A DNA stretch of 64,000 bases, taken from contig NZ_CP109031.1 of NCBI RefSeq assembly GCF_036226925.1, positions 3,968,001 to 4,032,000 on the forward strand. Direction: 5' to 3'. Source of the stretch: Streptomyces sp. NBC_00659. Lineage in GTDB: Bacteria; Actinomycetota; Actinomycetes; Streptomycetales; Streptomycetaceae. Below the pieces are notes generated by a model. The model was not told the origin of the DNA. It worked only from the letters and a program-made list of their open reading frames with translations, and made no database searches. Both the position numbers and the translations under genes were made by a program. This document shows, in pieces, positions 34,403 to 44,656 of the stretch (the stretch's first letter is position 1; every line of letters begins with the position of its first letter).

Positions 34403-36838
34403 GTGCCCAGGTTCAGTGTCATCGTCCCCGTGTACAAGGTTCAGGCGTACCTGCACGAGTGCCTCGAATCCGTGCTCGGACAGTCCTGCCCGGACCTCGA
34501 ACTCATCGCGGTCGACGACTGTTCCCCCGACGCCTGCGGAGCGATCATCGACGAGTTCGCGGCCCGCGACGCCCGGGTGCTCGCCGTGCACCTCCCCGGG
34601 AACGTGGGGCTCGGGCTCGCCCGCAACGCCGGTCTCGAACGGGCCACCGGTGACTACCTGATCTTCCTGGACAGCGACGACACACTCACCCCGGACGCGC
34701 TGCGGGCCGTCGCCGACCGGCTCGAGGAGACCGGCGACCCGGACGTCCTGGTCTACGACTACGCCCGTACGTATTGGTCGGGCGAGGTGGTGCGCAACCA
34801 GGTCTCGGCGCAGCTCACCCAGGAGGGCCCGGCGCCCTTCCGGCTGGAGGAGCGGCCCGGACTGCTGCGGCTGCTGATGGTCGTGTGGAACAAGGCGTAC
34901 CGCCGGGAGTTCGTCGAGCGGGCGGGCTTGCGGTTCCCGCCCGGCTACTACGAGGACACGCCCTGGACGTATCCGGCGCTGATGTCCGCCGAGACGATCG
35001 CGACCCTCGACCGGGTCTGTGTGCACTACCGCCAGCGGCGCCACGGCAGCATCCTCGGCACCAGCAGCCGCAAGCACTTCGACGTCTTCGAGCAGTACGA
35101 CCGTGTCTTCGCGCATGTCGCCGCGCACCCGGACCTCGACCGGTGGCGCCCGGTGCTGTTCCGGCGCATGATCGACCATTTCGCCACGGTGTTCGTGAAG
35201 CGGGGCCGGCTGCCGCGCGCCGCGCGGGCCGAGTTCCTGCGCAGGGCCCGTTGGCACTACCGCCGTTACCGCGTCCCGGGCGCGCCGGCCGACCCGCGCA
35301 CCCGGCTGCGCCACGTGCTGATCGGCCTCGGTACGCATCGCACGTACCGGCTGCTCTCCTTCCTGTCGCGGATCCGCAAGAGAGCCGTGCGGCCGGCCGC
35401 ACGGCTGCGGCGCGCGGTGCGCGGCGCCGCGCTCCGGTTCCACTACCGCGTGCAGCTCCGTCTCCCGCTGCGCGCCGACCGTGCCGTCTTCTCCAGCCAC
35501 CGGGGCCGGGGCCACGGCTGCAACCCGGGGGCCCTGGAGTCCGCGTTCCGCAGCTTCGCCCCGCACATCCGCACCGCGTGGATCGCGCACGCCGAACACC
35601 ACCACACGATCCCGGACCGGACGGACCGGCTGCGTCCCGGCACGGCGGGGTACTGGACGGCGCTCGCCCGCTCCAAGTACCTGGTGGACAACGTCGACTT
35701 CGACCGGCGACTGGTCAAGCGGCCCGGCCAGATCATGATCCAGACGCAGCACGGGACACCGCTGAAGCGCATGGGGCTCGACCTCCAGGACCGCCCGGCC
35801 GCCGCGCGCGACACCGACTTCGCCGAGCTGCTGCGCGATGCCGACAAGTGGGACTACTGCCTGTCCGCCAACCGTCACTCCACCCTGGTCTGGGAACGCG
35901 TCTTCCCCTCCTCGTACACGACGCTGGAGTACGGGCAGCCCCGCAACGACGTGTTCCAGCACGCGACACCGGCGGACGTGGACCGGCTGCGCGCGTCGCT
36001 CGGCGTCCCCGCGGGCACGGTCGCCGTGCTGTACGCGCCGACGTACCGCGACTACCGGCGCACCCAGCCGCGCACCCTGGACCTGGAGCGTGTGCTGCGC
36101 CGGCTGGGCCCGCGCTTCGTCGTGCTGACCCGCGCCCATCACCTCCACGGGGCGCCGCTCGCCGAGACGGCGGGCGGCCGGGTCATCGACGTGTCCGGCC
36201 ATCCGAGCGTCGAGTCGCTGTGCCTCGCCTCGGACGTGCTGGTCACCGACTACGCGTCCCTGATGTTCGACTACGCGGTGCTCGACCGGCCGATCGTCGT
36301 CCTCGCGGACGACTGGGAGGCGTACGAGGCGGCCCGCGGCACCTATTTCGACCTGCGGGCCTTCCCGCCGGGCGCCCTCGCGCACGGCGAGGACGAGCTG
36401 ATCGACGTGTTCGCGACCGGGCAGTGGCGCGACGCGCGCTCGGCACGGCTGCGGGCCGCGTTCCGCGAGCGGTTCTGCCCGTACGACGACGGCCGGGCCG
36501 CCGAACGGGTCGTACGGCATGTGGTGCTCGGCGAGGGCGCCTGCCTGCCGCCGTTCGTCCCGTTCGCCGAGCGCCGCCCGGTCCCCTCGGCCGAGGCGGC
36601 CCTCCTCGCGCGTCTGCCGGACACCGACAGGCCGCACGGCACCGCCTCAGGCACCGAGCGACCGCTCGCGGGTGCCCCGGACTCGGACCGACCGCTCGCG
36701 GGTGCCCCGGGCACCGGCGGGCCGCTCGGGAACGTCCCGGGCACCGGCCGGCCGCTCGCGGGCAGGCCGGACTCCGATCAGCCGCTCGGGAGCGTGCCGG
36801 CGCCGGGTGCCGCCGTTCCGCTCACCGAGACCCTCTGA
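34403..36838 (+). CDS. GT2 glycosyltransferase / CDP-glycerol glycerophosphotransferase fusion 1
   Basis: 811 aa. The GT2 domain (1-about 230) has PRFSVIVPVYKVQ, VDDCSPDA and FLDSDDTLTP. After a basic linker comes a CDP-glycerol (TagF/TarF-type) transferase domain (about 370-700). It has QTQHGTPLK (His450), WDYCLSANRHST, a second His in LTRAHH and TDYASLMFDYA. Such enzymes add glycerol- or polyol-phosphate units to lipid-linked glycan at the inner membrane face. The C-terminal 60 residues are repeats of RPLAGAPD type. GTG 34403 aligns with the starts of the next two paralogues; ATG 34376 is possible. Confidence 0.87.
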   Translation: MPRFSVIVPVYKVQAYLHECLESVLGQSCPDLELIAVDDCSPDACGAIIDEFAARDARVLAVHLPGNVGLGLARNAGLERATGDYLIFLDSDDTLTPDALRAVADRLEETGDPDVLVYDYARTYWSGEVVRNQVSAQLTQEGPAPFRLEERPGLLRLLMVVWNKAYRREFVERAGLRFPPGYYEDTPWTYPALMSAETIATLDRVCVHYRQRRHGSILGTSSRKHFDVFEQYDRVFAHVAAHPDLDRWRPVLFRRMIDHFATVFVKRGRLPRAARAEFLRRARWHYRRYRVPGAPADPRTRLRHVLIGLGTHRTYRLLSFLSRIRKRAVRPAARLRRAVRGAALRFHYRVQLRLPLRADRAVFSSHRGRGHGCNPGALESAFRSFAPHIRTAWIAHAEHHHTIPDRTDRLRPGTAGYWTALARSKYLVDNVDFDRRLVKRPGQIMIQTQHGTPLKRMGLDLQDRPAAARDTDFAELLRDADKWDYCLSANRHSTLVWERVFPSSYTTLEYGQPRNDVFQHATPADVDRLRASLGVPAGTVAVLYAPTYRDYRRTQPRTLDLERVLRRLGPRFVVLTRAHHLHGAPLAETAGGRVIDVSGHPSVESLCLASDVLVTDYASLMFDYAVLDRPIVVLADDWEAYEAARGTYFDLRAFPPGALAHGEDELIDVFATGQWRDARSARLRAAFRERFCPYDDGRAAERVVRHVVLGEGACLPPFVPFAERRPVPSAEAALLARLPDTDRPHGTASGTERPLAGAPDSDRPLAGAPGTGGPLGNVPGTGRPLAGRPDSDQPLGSVPAPGAAVPLTETL
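36650..36800 (+). repeat. Degenerate tandem repeats at the 3' end of transferase gene 1
   Basis: Repeated units near gaccgctcgcgggtgccccg encode RPLAGAPD, GPLGNVPG, RPLAGRPD and QPLGSVP. The repeats extend the protein past its last conserved motif. Confidence 0.6.
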
Positions 36839-36961
36839 ACCGGAGCCCGCGTGCCCTCCAGTCCTTCGCGGCCCACGCCCACCCGGCCCTCCACCTGGCG
36901 GCCGGCCGGGCGCCCCGGGCGATGAATCCCCCGTTCGGCGCCCCTTGAGAGAAAGAGCAGA

Positions 36962-39121
36962 ATGCCCCGCTTCAGTGTCATCGTGCCCACCTTCGAAGTC
37001 GCCGGGCACCTGGCCCGCGCGCTGGACTCGGTCCTGGCCCAGTCCTTCGGCGACTTCGAACTGATCCCGGTCCCCGACGAGCCGGACTCCCCGGCCGCGT
37101 CGTTCGCCGCCGCGTACGCGGCCCGGGACTCCCGGGTGGTCCCGGTCCATTCGCCGCCGTCGGGCGGACTGAGCGCGGCGCGCAACGCCGGGATCGCGGC
37201 GGCGAGGGGCGCGTACCTGCTCTTCCTCGACGGCGACGACGATCTGACGCCGGGCGCGCTGGACGCCCTGGACGCGAAGCTCTCGGCCGACGTGGACGTC
37301 CTGTACTTCGGGCATCAGCGGGTGCACTGGTGGGAGGGCGAGCCGAGCACACCCCCGCTCGACAAGGCCCCGGAGGTGCTGGGCGTGCACGTTCCGGCGT
37401 GGAGCGCCGCGTACCGCCGCGACTTCGTCGCCGAACACGAACTGGCCTTTCCGGAGGGGCGTTTCACGGACGTGGGCTGGGGCGGCCTGGTGACGGTGAC
37501 GGCCGAGCGGTCGGCGGTGCTGCGCACGGTCTGCGTACGGCACCGTCTGCGCCGCCAGGGCAGCCGGCTCAACGCGCCGGGCGAGCACCACTTCGACCTC
37601 CTCGACCAGACCGAGCGGGTCCTCGGCCTGGCCTCGCGGCGGACCCTGCCCGCGGCCCGGTCGAAGGCGCTGTTCGGCCAGCTCTTCTCGCTGGTCCTGA
37701 AGACGGCCGCGCACCCGGACCGGGTGCCCGCGGGGCGCCGCCGGGCCTTCTTCCGCCGGGCGGGCAAGCTCTACCGGCGGCACCGTCCGGCCGGGTTCCG
37801 GGCTCCGGCGGGCAGTCTCGGTGTGCAGCACCGGCTGCTCGCGGCGGGCGCGTACAGCGCGTTCCGGGCGCTGCGCGGCACGAACCGGGCCGTCTCCGGG
37901 GTGCTCCGGCGGGTGCCGCGCGGGAGGACCCTGCGCACCCGCGCGCGCTACGCCCTCCAGCTCCGTCGTCCCCTCGACGAGAACCTCGCGGTGTACTGCG
38001 CCTACTGGGGCCGGGGTTACTCCTGCAATCCGGCGGCGATCCACGCCAAGGCCCGCGAACTCGCCCCGCACATCCGCTCGGTGTTCCTGGTCGAGCCGGA
38101 GGCGGTGGACGCGCTGCCGAAGGACGTCGAGCACGCGGTGATCGGCAGCCGGCGCGCCTGGGAAGTACTGGCCCGCGCCAAGTACCTCGTCAACAACGCC
38201 AACTTCGCGGACGGGGTGGTCAAACGCCCCGGCAGCGTGCACCTCCAGACCCAGCACGGCACACCGCTGAAGAAGATGGGCGTCGACCAGTCGACGTATC
38301 CGGTGGTGGCCGCCGCGACCGGCAGCTTCGCCAGGCTGCTGTCCCGGGTGGACCGCTGGGACTACAACCTCTCCTCCAACCGCCATTCCACCCAGATGTG
38401 GGAGCGGGCCTTCCCGGGCGGCTACGAGTCCCTGGAGTACGGCTATCCGCGCAACGACGTCTACTGCACGGCGAGTGCCGAGGACGTGGCCCGGGTCCGC
38501 GAACGGCTCGGGGTGCCCGAGGGGAAGACAGCGCTGCTGTACGCGCCCACCCACCGCGACCACAGCACCGGTTTCGAGTCCCGGCTCGACCTGGAGGCCT
38601 TCTGCGAGGCGATCGGGGAGCAGTTCGTCGTCCTGCTGCGCGCCCACTACTTCTACGACGAGGGCCGCGGACGCGGCAGCGGACGGATCATCGACGTGAC
38701 CGGGCACCGGTCCTCCGAGGACGTCTGTCTGGCCGCCGACGCGCTGATCACGGACTACTCGTCGATCATGTTCGACTACGCCAACCTCGACCGCCCGGTC
38801 GTCGTGTACGCGGACGACTGGGAGGTCTACCGGGAGACCCGGGGGGTCTACTTCGACGTGCTGGAGGAGCCGCCGGGCCGGGTGGCGCGCACCCCGGACG
38901 AGCTGGCCGCGCTGTTCGCCGACGGCTCCTACGCGGATCCGGCCGCCGCCGCGCTGCGCGCCCGCTTCCGTGAGCGCTTCTGCCAGTTCGACGACGGCAG
39001 GGCCGCCGAGCGGGTCGTGCGCCGCGTGCTGCTGGGCGAGTCCCCCGAGACGATCCCGGCCGTCCTGCCGCTCGCCGAACGCGTCCCGGCTCCCGCCGCG
39101 TCCACCCTCGTAAGGAGCTGA
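36962..39121 (+). CDS. GT2-like / CDP-glycerol glycerophosphotransferase fusion 2
   Basis: 719 aa, paralogous to its neighbours. The N-terminal domain begins MPRFSVIVPTFEVAG, but the expected VDD nucleotide-binding motif reads VPDEPD (Pro38 replaces the first Asp). The later DGDDDLTP is kept. The transferase domain keeps QTQHGTPLKKMG (His432), WDYNLSSNRHST, LLRAHYFY and TDYSSIMFDYANLDRP, so the C-terminal activity looks intact while the GT2 activity may be altered. It lies 123 bases after fusion 1 and one base before fusion 3. Confidence 0.86.
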   Translation: MPRFSVIVPTFEVAGHLARALDSVLAQSFGDFELIPVPDEPDSPAASFAAAYAARDSRVVPVHSPPSGGLSAARNAGIAAARGAYLLFLDGDDDLTPGALDALDAKLSADVDVLYFGHQRVHWWEGEPSTPPLDKAPEVLGVHVPAWSAAYRRDFVAEHELAFPEGRFTDVGWGGLVTVTAERSAVLRTVCVRHRLRRQGSRLNAPGEHHFDLLDQTERVLGLASRRTLPAARSKALFGQLFSLVLKTAAHPDRVPAGRRRAFFRRAGKLYRRHRPAGFRAPAGSLGVQHRLLAAGAYSAFRALRGTNRAVSGVLRRVPRGRTLRTRARYALQLRRPLDENLAVYCAYWGRGYSCNPAAIHAKARELAPHIRSVFLVEPEAVDALPKDVEHAVIGSRRAWEVLARAKYLVNNANFADGVVKRPGSVHLQTQHGTPLKKMGVDQSTYPVVAAATGSFARLLSRVDRWDYNLSSNRHSTQMWERAFPGGYESLEYGYPRNDVYCTASAEDVARVRERLGVPEGKTALLYAPTHRDHSTGFESRLDLEAFCEAIGEQFVVLLRAHYFYDEGRGRGSGRIIDVTGHRSSEDVCLAADALITDYSSIMFDYANLDRPVVVYADDWEVYRETRGVYFDVLEEPPGRVARTPDELAALFADGSYADPAAAALRARFRERFCQFDDGRAAERVVRRVLLGESPETIPAVLPLAERVPAPAASTLVRS

Positions 39122-39122
39122 C

Positions 39123-41333
39123 GTGCCCCGCTTCAGCGTCATCGTCCCCGTCTTCAAGGTGCAGGGCTTTCTGCGCGAGTGTCTCGACTCGGTCCTGGAG
39201 CAGTCGTACCCGGACCTGGAGGTCATCGCCGTCGACGACTGTTCCCCGGACGGCTGCGGCGCGATCCTCGACGAGTACGCCGAGCGCGATCCCCGGGTAC
39301 GGGTGCTGCATCTGCCGGAGAACGTGGGACTCGGCCGAGCCCGCAACGCCGGGATGCCGCTCGCCGGCGGGGACTACCTCTTCTTCCTCGACAGCGACGA
39401 CACCCTCACGCCGGGCGCGCTGCGCGCCGTCGCCGACCGTCTGGACGAGACCGCCGACCCGGATGTCCTGGTCTTCGACTACGCGCGCACCTACTGGTGG
39501 GGCGGCACCCGCAGGAACGTGCTCGCGCGGGTCCTCGCGGAGGCCGGCCCCGGCACCTTCACGGCGGCCGAACACCCGGAGATCCTCGATCTGTTGATGG
39601 TGGTGTGGAACAAGGTCTACCGCCGTGCGTTCGTCGAGCGGGAGGGTTTCGCCTTCCCGCCCGGCTACTACGAGGACACGCCCTGGACGTTCCCGGTGAT
39701 GCTCAGCGCGGAGCGGATCGCGGCGCTGGACCGGATCTGTCTGGCCTACCGCCAGCGGCGGCAGGGCAACATCCTGTCCACCACCAGCCGCAAGCACTTC
39801 GACATCCACGACCAGTACGAGCGGGTCTTCGCGTTCGTCGGCTCCAGGCCGGAACTCTCCCACTGGCGCCCGTTCCTGCACCGCAAGATGGGCGAGCACT
39901 GCCTCGACATCCTCTCCAAGGAGGACCGGCTGCCCGAGGAGGACAAGGCCGAGTTCTTCCGGCTGACGGCCGCCCTCTTCCGCAAGCACAAGGCCGGTCC
40001 CGTACCGGCCGAACTGCGCCTCCTGGAAGGCGGTTTCACCCGCTACCGGGTGCGGCGTCAGGCGGACCGCGCGGGCAAGGAACTGGGCCGGCGCGGACAG
40101 CAGGCCCGCCGGGTCGTCGCCGCGCGGGTCAAGCGCGGCTGGTCCGCGGTGCACGGACACCGGCCGCTGGACCCGCATCTGGCGGTGTACTCGGCGTTCT
40201 CGCACCGGGGCGTCCTCGGCGATCCCGCGGCGGTGTACGCGGCGGCGCGCGAACTCGCCCCGCACCTGCGCGGGGTGTGGGTGGTGCGCGACGAGGAGCA
40301 GGCGGCGCTGCTCCCGCCGGACACCGAGCACGTCCTGCTCGACTCGCCGCGCTACCGCCGGATCACCGCGCGGGCCACGTACTTCGTGAACAACGTCAAC
40401 TGGCCCGGTTCGCTGGTCAAGCGCCCCGGCAGCGTGCACATCCACACCCATCAGGGCACCCCGCTGAAGTACATGGCCGCGGACCTGCTGCACAAGCCGG
40501 GCGCGCGGCACGGCGTCGACGTGCCGCAGATGCTGCGCCGCGCCGACCGCTGGGACTGCAGCCTGGTCGCCAACCGGCACTCGGAGCTGGTCTGGGACCG
40601 CGCCTACCCCTGCCACTTCACCTCGCTGCGCAGCGGCAGCCCCCGCAACGACGTCCTGGTGCGGGCCCGGCCCGAGGACGGGGAGGCGGCCCGCGCGCGC
40701 CTCGGGATCCCGGCCGGGAACCGGGTGGTGCTGTACGCGCCGACGCGCCGCGAGTACGTCCGCGGCGGGCATGCCGAGCGGCTGGACCTGGCCGCGTTCG
40801 CGGAGGGCCTCGGCGCGGACCACACCCTGGTCGTACGGCTGCATCCCTCGCTCGCGGAGGGTCCGGCGCGCGGGATGGGGCTGGCCGAACTGCACCGGCG
40901 CGGTGTCGTGGTCGACGCGACGGACGTGCCGCGCGTCGAGGACGTGATGCTCGCCGCCGACGCCCTGGTGACCGACTACTCGGCCCTCATGTTCGACTAC
41001 GCCAACCTCGACCGGCCGATCGTGCTCCTCGCCGACGACTGGGGCGCGTACGTGGCGAGCAGGGGCGCCTACTTCGACATCACGGCCGACGCGCCGGGTC
41101 ATGTGGCCTACTCGCAGCGGGAGTTGGGGCGGCTGTTCGCGTCGGGGGCCTGGCGGGACGGGGAGTCGGAGCGACTGCGGGCCGGATTCCGTGAGCGGTT
41201 CTGCGAGTTCGACGACGGCCGGGCCGCCGAGCGGGTGGTGCGGACGCTGATGCTCGGCGAGCCGCTCGTGCCGCCGCCGACGATCGCCCCCCTGCCCGCC
41301 CAGGCGGGCCACGACGTCCTGGCAACCTCATGA
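39123..41333 (+). CDS. GT2 glycosyltransferase / CDP-glycerol transferase fusion 3
   Basis: 736 aa. The GT2 domain is canonical: PRFSVIVPVFKVQG, VDDCSPDG, FLDSDDTLTP. In the CDP-glycerol domain the motif QTQHGT of the paralogues reads HTHQGTPLK. The key His is thus Gln444, with His443 before it. The second His motif (VVRLHPSL) and TDYSALMFDYANLDRP remain. The shift may change or abolish polymerisation. GTG start with AAGGAG 5 bases upstream. Its stop overlaps the next ATG by 4 bases. Confidence 0.86.
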   Translation: MPRFSVIVPVFKVQGFLRECLDSVLEQSYPDLEVIAVDDCSPDGCGAILDEYAERDPRVRVLHLPENVGLGRARNAGMPLAGGDYLFFLDSDDTLTPGALRAVADRLDETADPDVLVFDYARTYWWGGTRRNVLARVLAEAGPGTFTAAEHPEILDLLMVVWNKVYRRAFVEREGFAFPPGYYEDTPWTFPVMLSAERIAALDRICLAYRQRRQGNILSTTSRKHFDIHDQYERVFAFVGSRPELSHWRPFLHRKMGEHCLDILSKEDRLPEEDKAEFFRLTAALFRKHKAGPVPAELRLLEGGFTRYRVRRQADRAGKELGRRGQQARRVVAARVKRGWSAVHGHRPLDPHLAVYSAFSHRGVLGDPAAVYAAARELAPHLRGVWVVRDEEQAALLPPDTEHVLLDSPRYRRITARATYFVNNVNWPGSLVKRPGSVHIHTHQGTPLKYMAADLLHKPGARHGVDVPQMLRRADRWDCSLVANRHSELVWDRAYPCHFTSLRSGSPRNDVLVRARPEDGEAARARLGIPAGNRVVLYAPTRREYVRGGHAERLDLAAFAEGLGADHTLVVRLHPSLAEGPARGMGLAELHRRGVVVDATDVPRVEDVMLAADALVTDYSALMFDYANLDRPIVLLADDWGAYVASRGAYFDITADAPGHVAYSQRELGRLFASGAWRDGESERLRAGFRERFCEFDDGRAAERVVRTLMLGEPLVPPPTIAPLPAQAGHDVLATS

Positions 41334-42853
41334 CCGGTCCCACGACCGGCCCTTCGGACGGCCCCGCGCCGGGACCCGCGAACGCACCCGCGAAGAGCCC
41401 GACGCCGGCATCGCCACCGGCGGACAGCCCGGCTCGGGGACCTGTGACCGGACCCGCGGACAGCCCCGCGCGGGGTCCCGTGACCGGCACGGCGGCCGGC
41501 GCCCCGGGCGGCTCCGGTGGGTTCGCCCGGAACCGCGCCCTCCCGCCGGGGTTCCGGGACCGGATCCTGCGCGCACCGCGTTCGGCCCGTGCCCGGGTGA
41601 TCCTGATCGCCGTCGTCTTCGCCGTCCTCCAGCTCGCCAACGTCACCAACCGGGACACCCCCGACACCAAGAACTACCTCTCGTACGCGCTGGACCTGAG
41701 CGGCCACAGCAAGGAGCAGGCCGCCGCGCTGACGATCGACTACGTCTGTGCGGGCAAGGCGTCCGTCGCCCGGCGCAACCAGGCCGTCGACGTGGTGCGC
41801 TTCCACCGCCCGAGTCCGACCCGCCGGGTCCTCGCCGAGTGCCGGCGCGAGCAGTGGCGGGGCGTGTCCGCGCGGCTGGCGGCGGAGCGGACGACGGGAC
41901 ACACCGTGCCGTTCATGCCGCCCCGCTTCATGCGGATCTTCGAGGCGCGGCCGGGGTATCCGGTACTGCTGGTGCCCTTCGTCACGCTGCTGGGGGTGAC
42001 CTGGGGCCTGTGGGTCTCGGCCGTCACCGTCACGGTGGCCGGGGGCGTCCTCGTGTTCCTCCTCCTGCGCACCCTGCGCACCTCCACCGGCGCGGCCCTG
42101 ACCGGGCAGGCCCTCTACTACGTCCTGCCGTGCGGTACGACGGCGATGCGCCCGATGACCGAGGGCCTGATGATGGCCGTGACCCTCGCGGCCCTGTGGG
42201 GCTGCGCACTGGTCCTGGAGGGCCGCGCGCGGGCCGGGACCTGGCTGGTCGGCGGCTGTCTGGCGGTCCTCTTCACGGTGAAGCACTCGCAGGCGCTGTT
42301 CCTCGGGCTGTGCCTGGGAGCTTCGTGCGGGGTGCTGCTCGCGCGTCGGCGCCGGTGGGACGGGCCGCTGCGGACCCTGGGTGTGGTGGCGGGCTGCGGC
42401 GTGCTGGCCACCGTGCTGCTCGCGAAGGCACTGCACTACCCGTCCCAGTCGGAGAGCGTGCAGGATCTGCTCACCGGGCATTACGCACGTCCGGACCGTG
42501 TCCGTCCGTGGCCGGAGTTCCTCCATCTGGAGGCCGCCTTCTGGATCGAGTGGACGCGCCGCCGGTTGTGGGAGCCGCTGTTCCTCGCGGCCGTGGTCGC
42601 GGCCGGGTGGGGGGCACTGCGCAGGCATCGGTCCTTCACCGTCTTCCTGCTGGCGGCGGCGGGCACCGGGGTGCTCAACCAGGCCGCGCACCCCGACATC
42701 AACGTCTGGGGCGACCGGCTGATCGTGCTGCTGTGGCTGCTGCCGGCGGTGGGCCTTCCGCTGCTTCTCGACGCGGTCGTCCGGCCGGGCGCGCGGGGGC
42801 CGGGGGGCCTGGTTCCGGGGCCGTCGCGCAGAGAGTCCGAGGTCGCCCGATGA
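41330..42853 (+). CDS. GT-C-like integral membrane protein
   Basis: 507 aa. About 65 Pro/Gly/Ala N-terminal residues with a repeated SPARGPVTG are followed by about 10 membrane helices. A long first outer loop (about 95-190; NRDTPDTKNYLSYALDLSGH) has acidic residues, as in GT-C glycosyltransferases that use polyprenyl-phosphate sugars. No exact family motif allows a firm assignment. Translational coupling (ATGA) with the transferase fusion implies one pathway. Confidence 0.75.
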   Translation: MTGPTTGPSDGPAPGPANAPAKSPTPASPPADSPARGPVTGPADSPARGPVTGTAAGAPGGSGGFARNRALPPGFRDRILRAPRSARARVILIAVVFAVLQLANVTNRDTPDTKNYLSYALDLSGHSKEQAAALTIDYVCAGKASVARRNQAVDVVRFHRPSPTRRVLAECRREQWRGVSARLAAERTTGHTVPFMPPRFMRIFEARPGYPVLLVPFVTLLGVTWGLWVSAVTVTVAGGVLVFLLLRTLRTSTGAALTGQALYYVLPCGTTAMRPMTEGLMMAVTLAALWGCALVLEGRARAGTWLVGGCLAVLFTVKHSQALFLGLCLGASCGVLLARRRRWDGPLRTLGVVAGCGVLATVLLAKALHYPSQSESVQDLLTGHYARPDRVRPWPEFLHLEAAFWIEWTRRRLWEPLFLAAVVAAGWGALRRHRSFTVFLLAAAGTGVLNQAAHPDINVWGDRLIVLLWLLPAVGLPLLLDAVVRPGARGPGGLVPGPSRRESEVAR

Positions 42854-42937
42854 GGTGATCCCCGGCTAGGCCGCTGTTCGGGGCGGGCATATAGGGCAGA
42901 TGCCGGAAACCGCCGATCTCTGCTCCCCCACCGCCCG

Positions 42938-44623
42938 ATGAGCGCCGACGTCGTCACGCGGCGGGAGTCCGTCCGGGGCGCGACCGCGCTGCGTGGCCGG
43001 GGTTCCTGGCGTCCGACGCCGTACCAGGTGTGCGGCGGCCTGTTCTGGCTGGTGATGACGCTCGCCTACTGGCGGATCCCGTTGTGCTGCGACGCGGGCC
43101 AGCACGCGGCGGTCGTCGAACGTCTGCGGGCGGACCTGCTGCATCCGCGGCATCCCATGGCGGACCTGCCGGGCGCGGGCAGCCCGTACTACTCGCCGTA
43201 CGCGGTGGCCCAGGGCGCCTTCGCCCGGCTGACCGGACTCGGCGGCTGGGCGGTGGTGCGGCTGTCGGGGCCCGTCAACCTGCTGGTGCTGCTGACCGGC
43301 ATCGGCCGCTTCGCCCGCGTGCTGACGCCCCGCCGCTCGGCGCCGGTCCTCTGCCTGTTCGCGATGGTGCTGCTGTGGGGCACGGAGCGGGCCTGGTGGA
43401 GCGGCTACCTCGGGCTGATGTCGATGACCGGCAACCTGGGCTATCCCTCGACGTTCGCCATCGGGCTGGCCTTCTGGGCCTGGGCGTTCACGGGCCGGCG
43501 CGCTGCGGGCACCGGCGGCCCCGTCCGGTTCGTGGGCCCGGGCGGTCTCAGGAGCTGGTGGGGGTACGCGGCCCTCGGCTCCCTGTACGGACTGATCCTG
43601 CTCGTGCATCCGATCACGTCGGTCGCGGCGGTGCTGGGCGGGGTGGCGTTCGTGGCGGGCGGGCAGCGCGGATGGCGTCCGGCGGTGGCGGGCCGGTGGC
43701 TGCTCACGGGCGCGACGGCGCTCCTCGTCGCGTACGCATGGCCGTACTTCGACGTCTTCGCGCTGACCGGGGACCACAGCGTGGACGCCATGCACGAGCG
43801 GCTGTACGAGGGGTTGCCCGGGCACTTCTGGCTGGCCCTGCCCGGGGTGCCCGCGCTGTGGCTGCGGGCCCGGCGCGTCCGGCGGCGCGGGGGACACGGG
43901 TGGCGCGATCCGCTGGTGCTGATGTTCGCGCTGGAGTGCGCGGCGGTGGGGTACGGCTGGGTGAGCGGGCACTACACGTACGGCAGGATCCTCGGGCTCA
44001 CGCTGGTGCCGCTCCAGTTCGCGCTCGGGGTGGAGCTGGCGGAGCCGCGGCCGTGGGGGCCGTGGCGGCGGCTGCTGGGCGGGGCCGCGGCCGCGGGCGC
44101 CCTGACCGGGTTCCTGACCGTGCACGCGGGGGCGGTGGTGCCGCGCTCGCTCGACCCGGCCGGCTTCGACCAGCCGCCGCGCTGGCCGACGTACGACTGG
44201 GCGGCGCGGCACATCCGGCCCGGCGAGGCGGTCATCGCGGACGGGTACTACTCGGTCCACCTGCTCGCGGGCTACGGCCCGGATCTCGCGGCCCCCGCCT
44301 GGCCCGACCCCGCTCTCGCCGAGGGCGAGCGGCTGCGCAGGCTCGCGGCGGTCCGCGCCTACCTCGCCCCGTCCTCGACCCGGGCCGGGCGCACCGCCGT
44401 CGCCCGCCGGTACCACGTCCACTGGCTGCTGCTGACGCGCTGGCGGCAGGTGCCCGAGGAGGCGACGGTCGTGGCGTGGAGCCGGGAGACGGGGGAGGTG
44501 CTGGCCCGGATCGGCCCGGGGCCCGGCACCCGCACCGGTGCGGCGGCCGGTGCAGGAGCCGGCGCGAAGGGCGGTGCGGGTACCGGGGTGAAGGCCGGTG
44601 CGGCGGTCCGTGCCGCTCGATGA
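42938..44623 (+). CDS. GT-C-like integral membrane protein
   Basis: 561 aa with about 11 membrane helices. An outer loop after the first helix has CCDAGQHAAVVERLRADLLH. The C-terminal soluble part contains YDWAARHIRPGEAVIADGYY, then a Gly/Ala repeat tail (GAGAKGGAGTGVKAGAA). The layout suggests a polyprenol-dependent glycosyltransferase, but the family is not certain. It lies 84 bases after the previous membrane protein, same strand, probably the same operon. No good Shine-Dalgarno is seen before ATG 42938. Confidence 0.72.
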   Translation: MSADVVTRRESVRGATALRGRGSWRPTPYQVCGGLFWLVMTLAYWRIPLCCDAGQHAAVVERLRADLLHPRHPMADLPGAGSPYYSPYAVAQGAFARLTGLGGWAVVRLSGPVNLLVLLTGIGRFARVLTPRRSAPVLCLFAMVLLWGTERAWWSGYLGLMSMTGNLGYPSTFAIGLAFWAWAFTGRRAAGTGGPVRFVGPGGLRSWWGYAALGSLYGLILLVHPITSVAAVLGGVAFVAGGQRGWRPAVAGRWLLTGATALLVAYAWPYFDVFALTGDHSVDAMHERLYEGLPGHFWLALPGVPALWLRARRVRRRGGHGWRDPLVLMFALECAAVGYGWVSGHYTYGRILGLTLVPLQFALGVELAEPRPWGPWRRLLGGAAAAGALTGFLTVHAGAVVPRSLDPAGFDQPPRWPTYDWAARHIRPGEAVIADGYYSVHLLAGYGPDLAAPAWPDPALAEGERLRRLAAVRAYLAPSSTRAGRTAVARRYHVHWLLLTRWRQVPEEATVVAWSRETGEVLARIGPGPGTRTGAAAGAGAGAKGGAGTGVKAGAAVRAAR

Positions 44624-44656
44624 CGAACCGTCCGGCACCGGCCGGCTCGACGCCGG

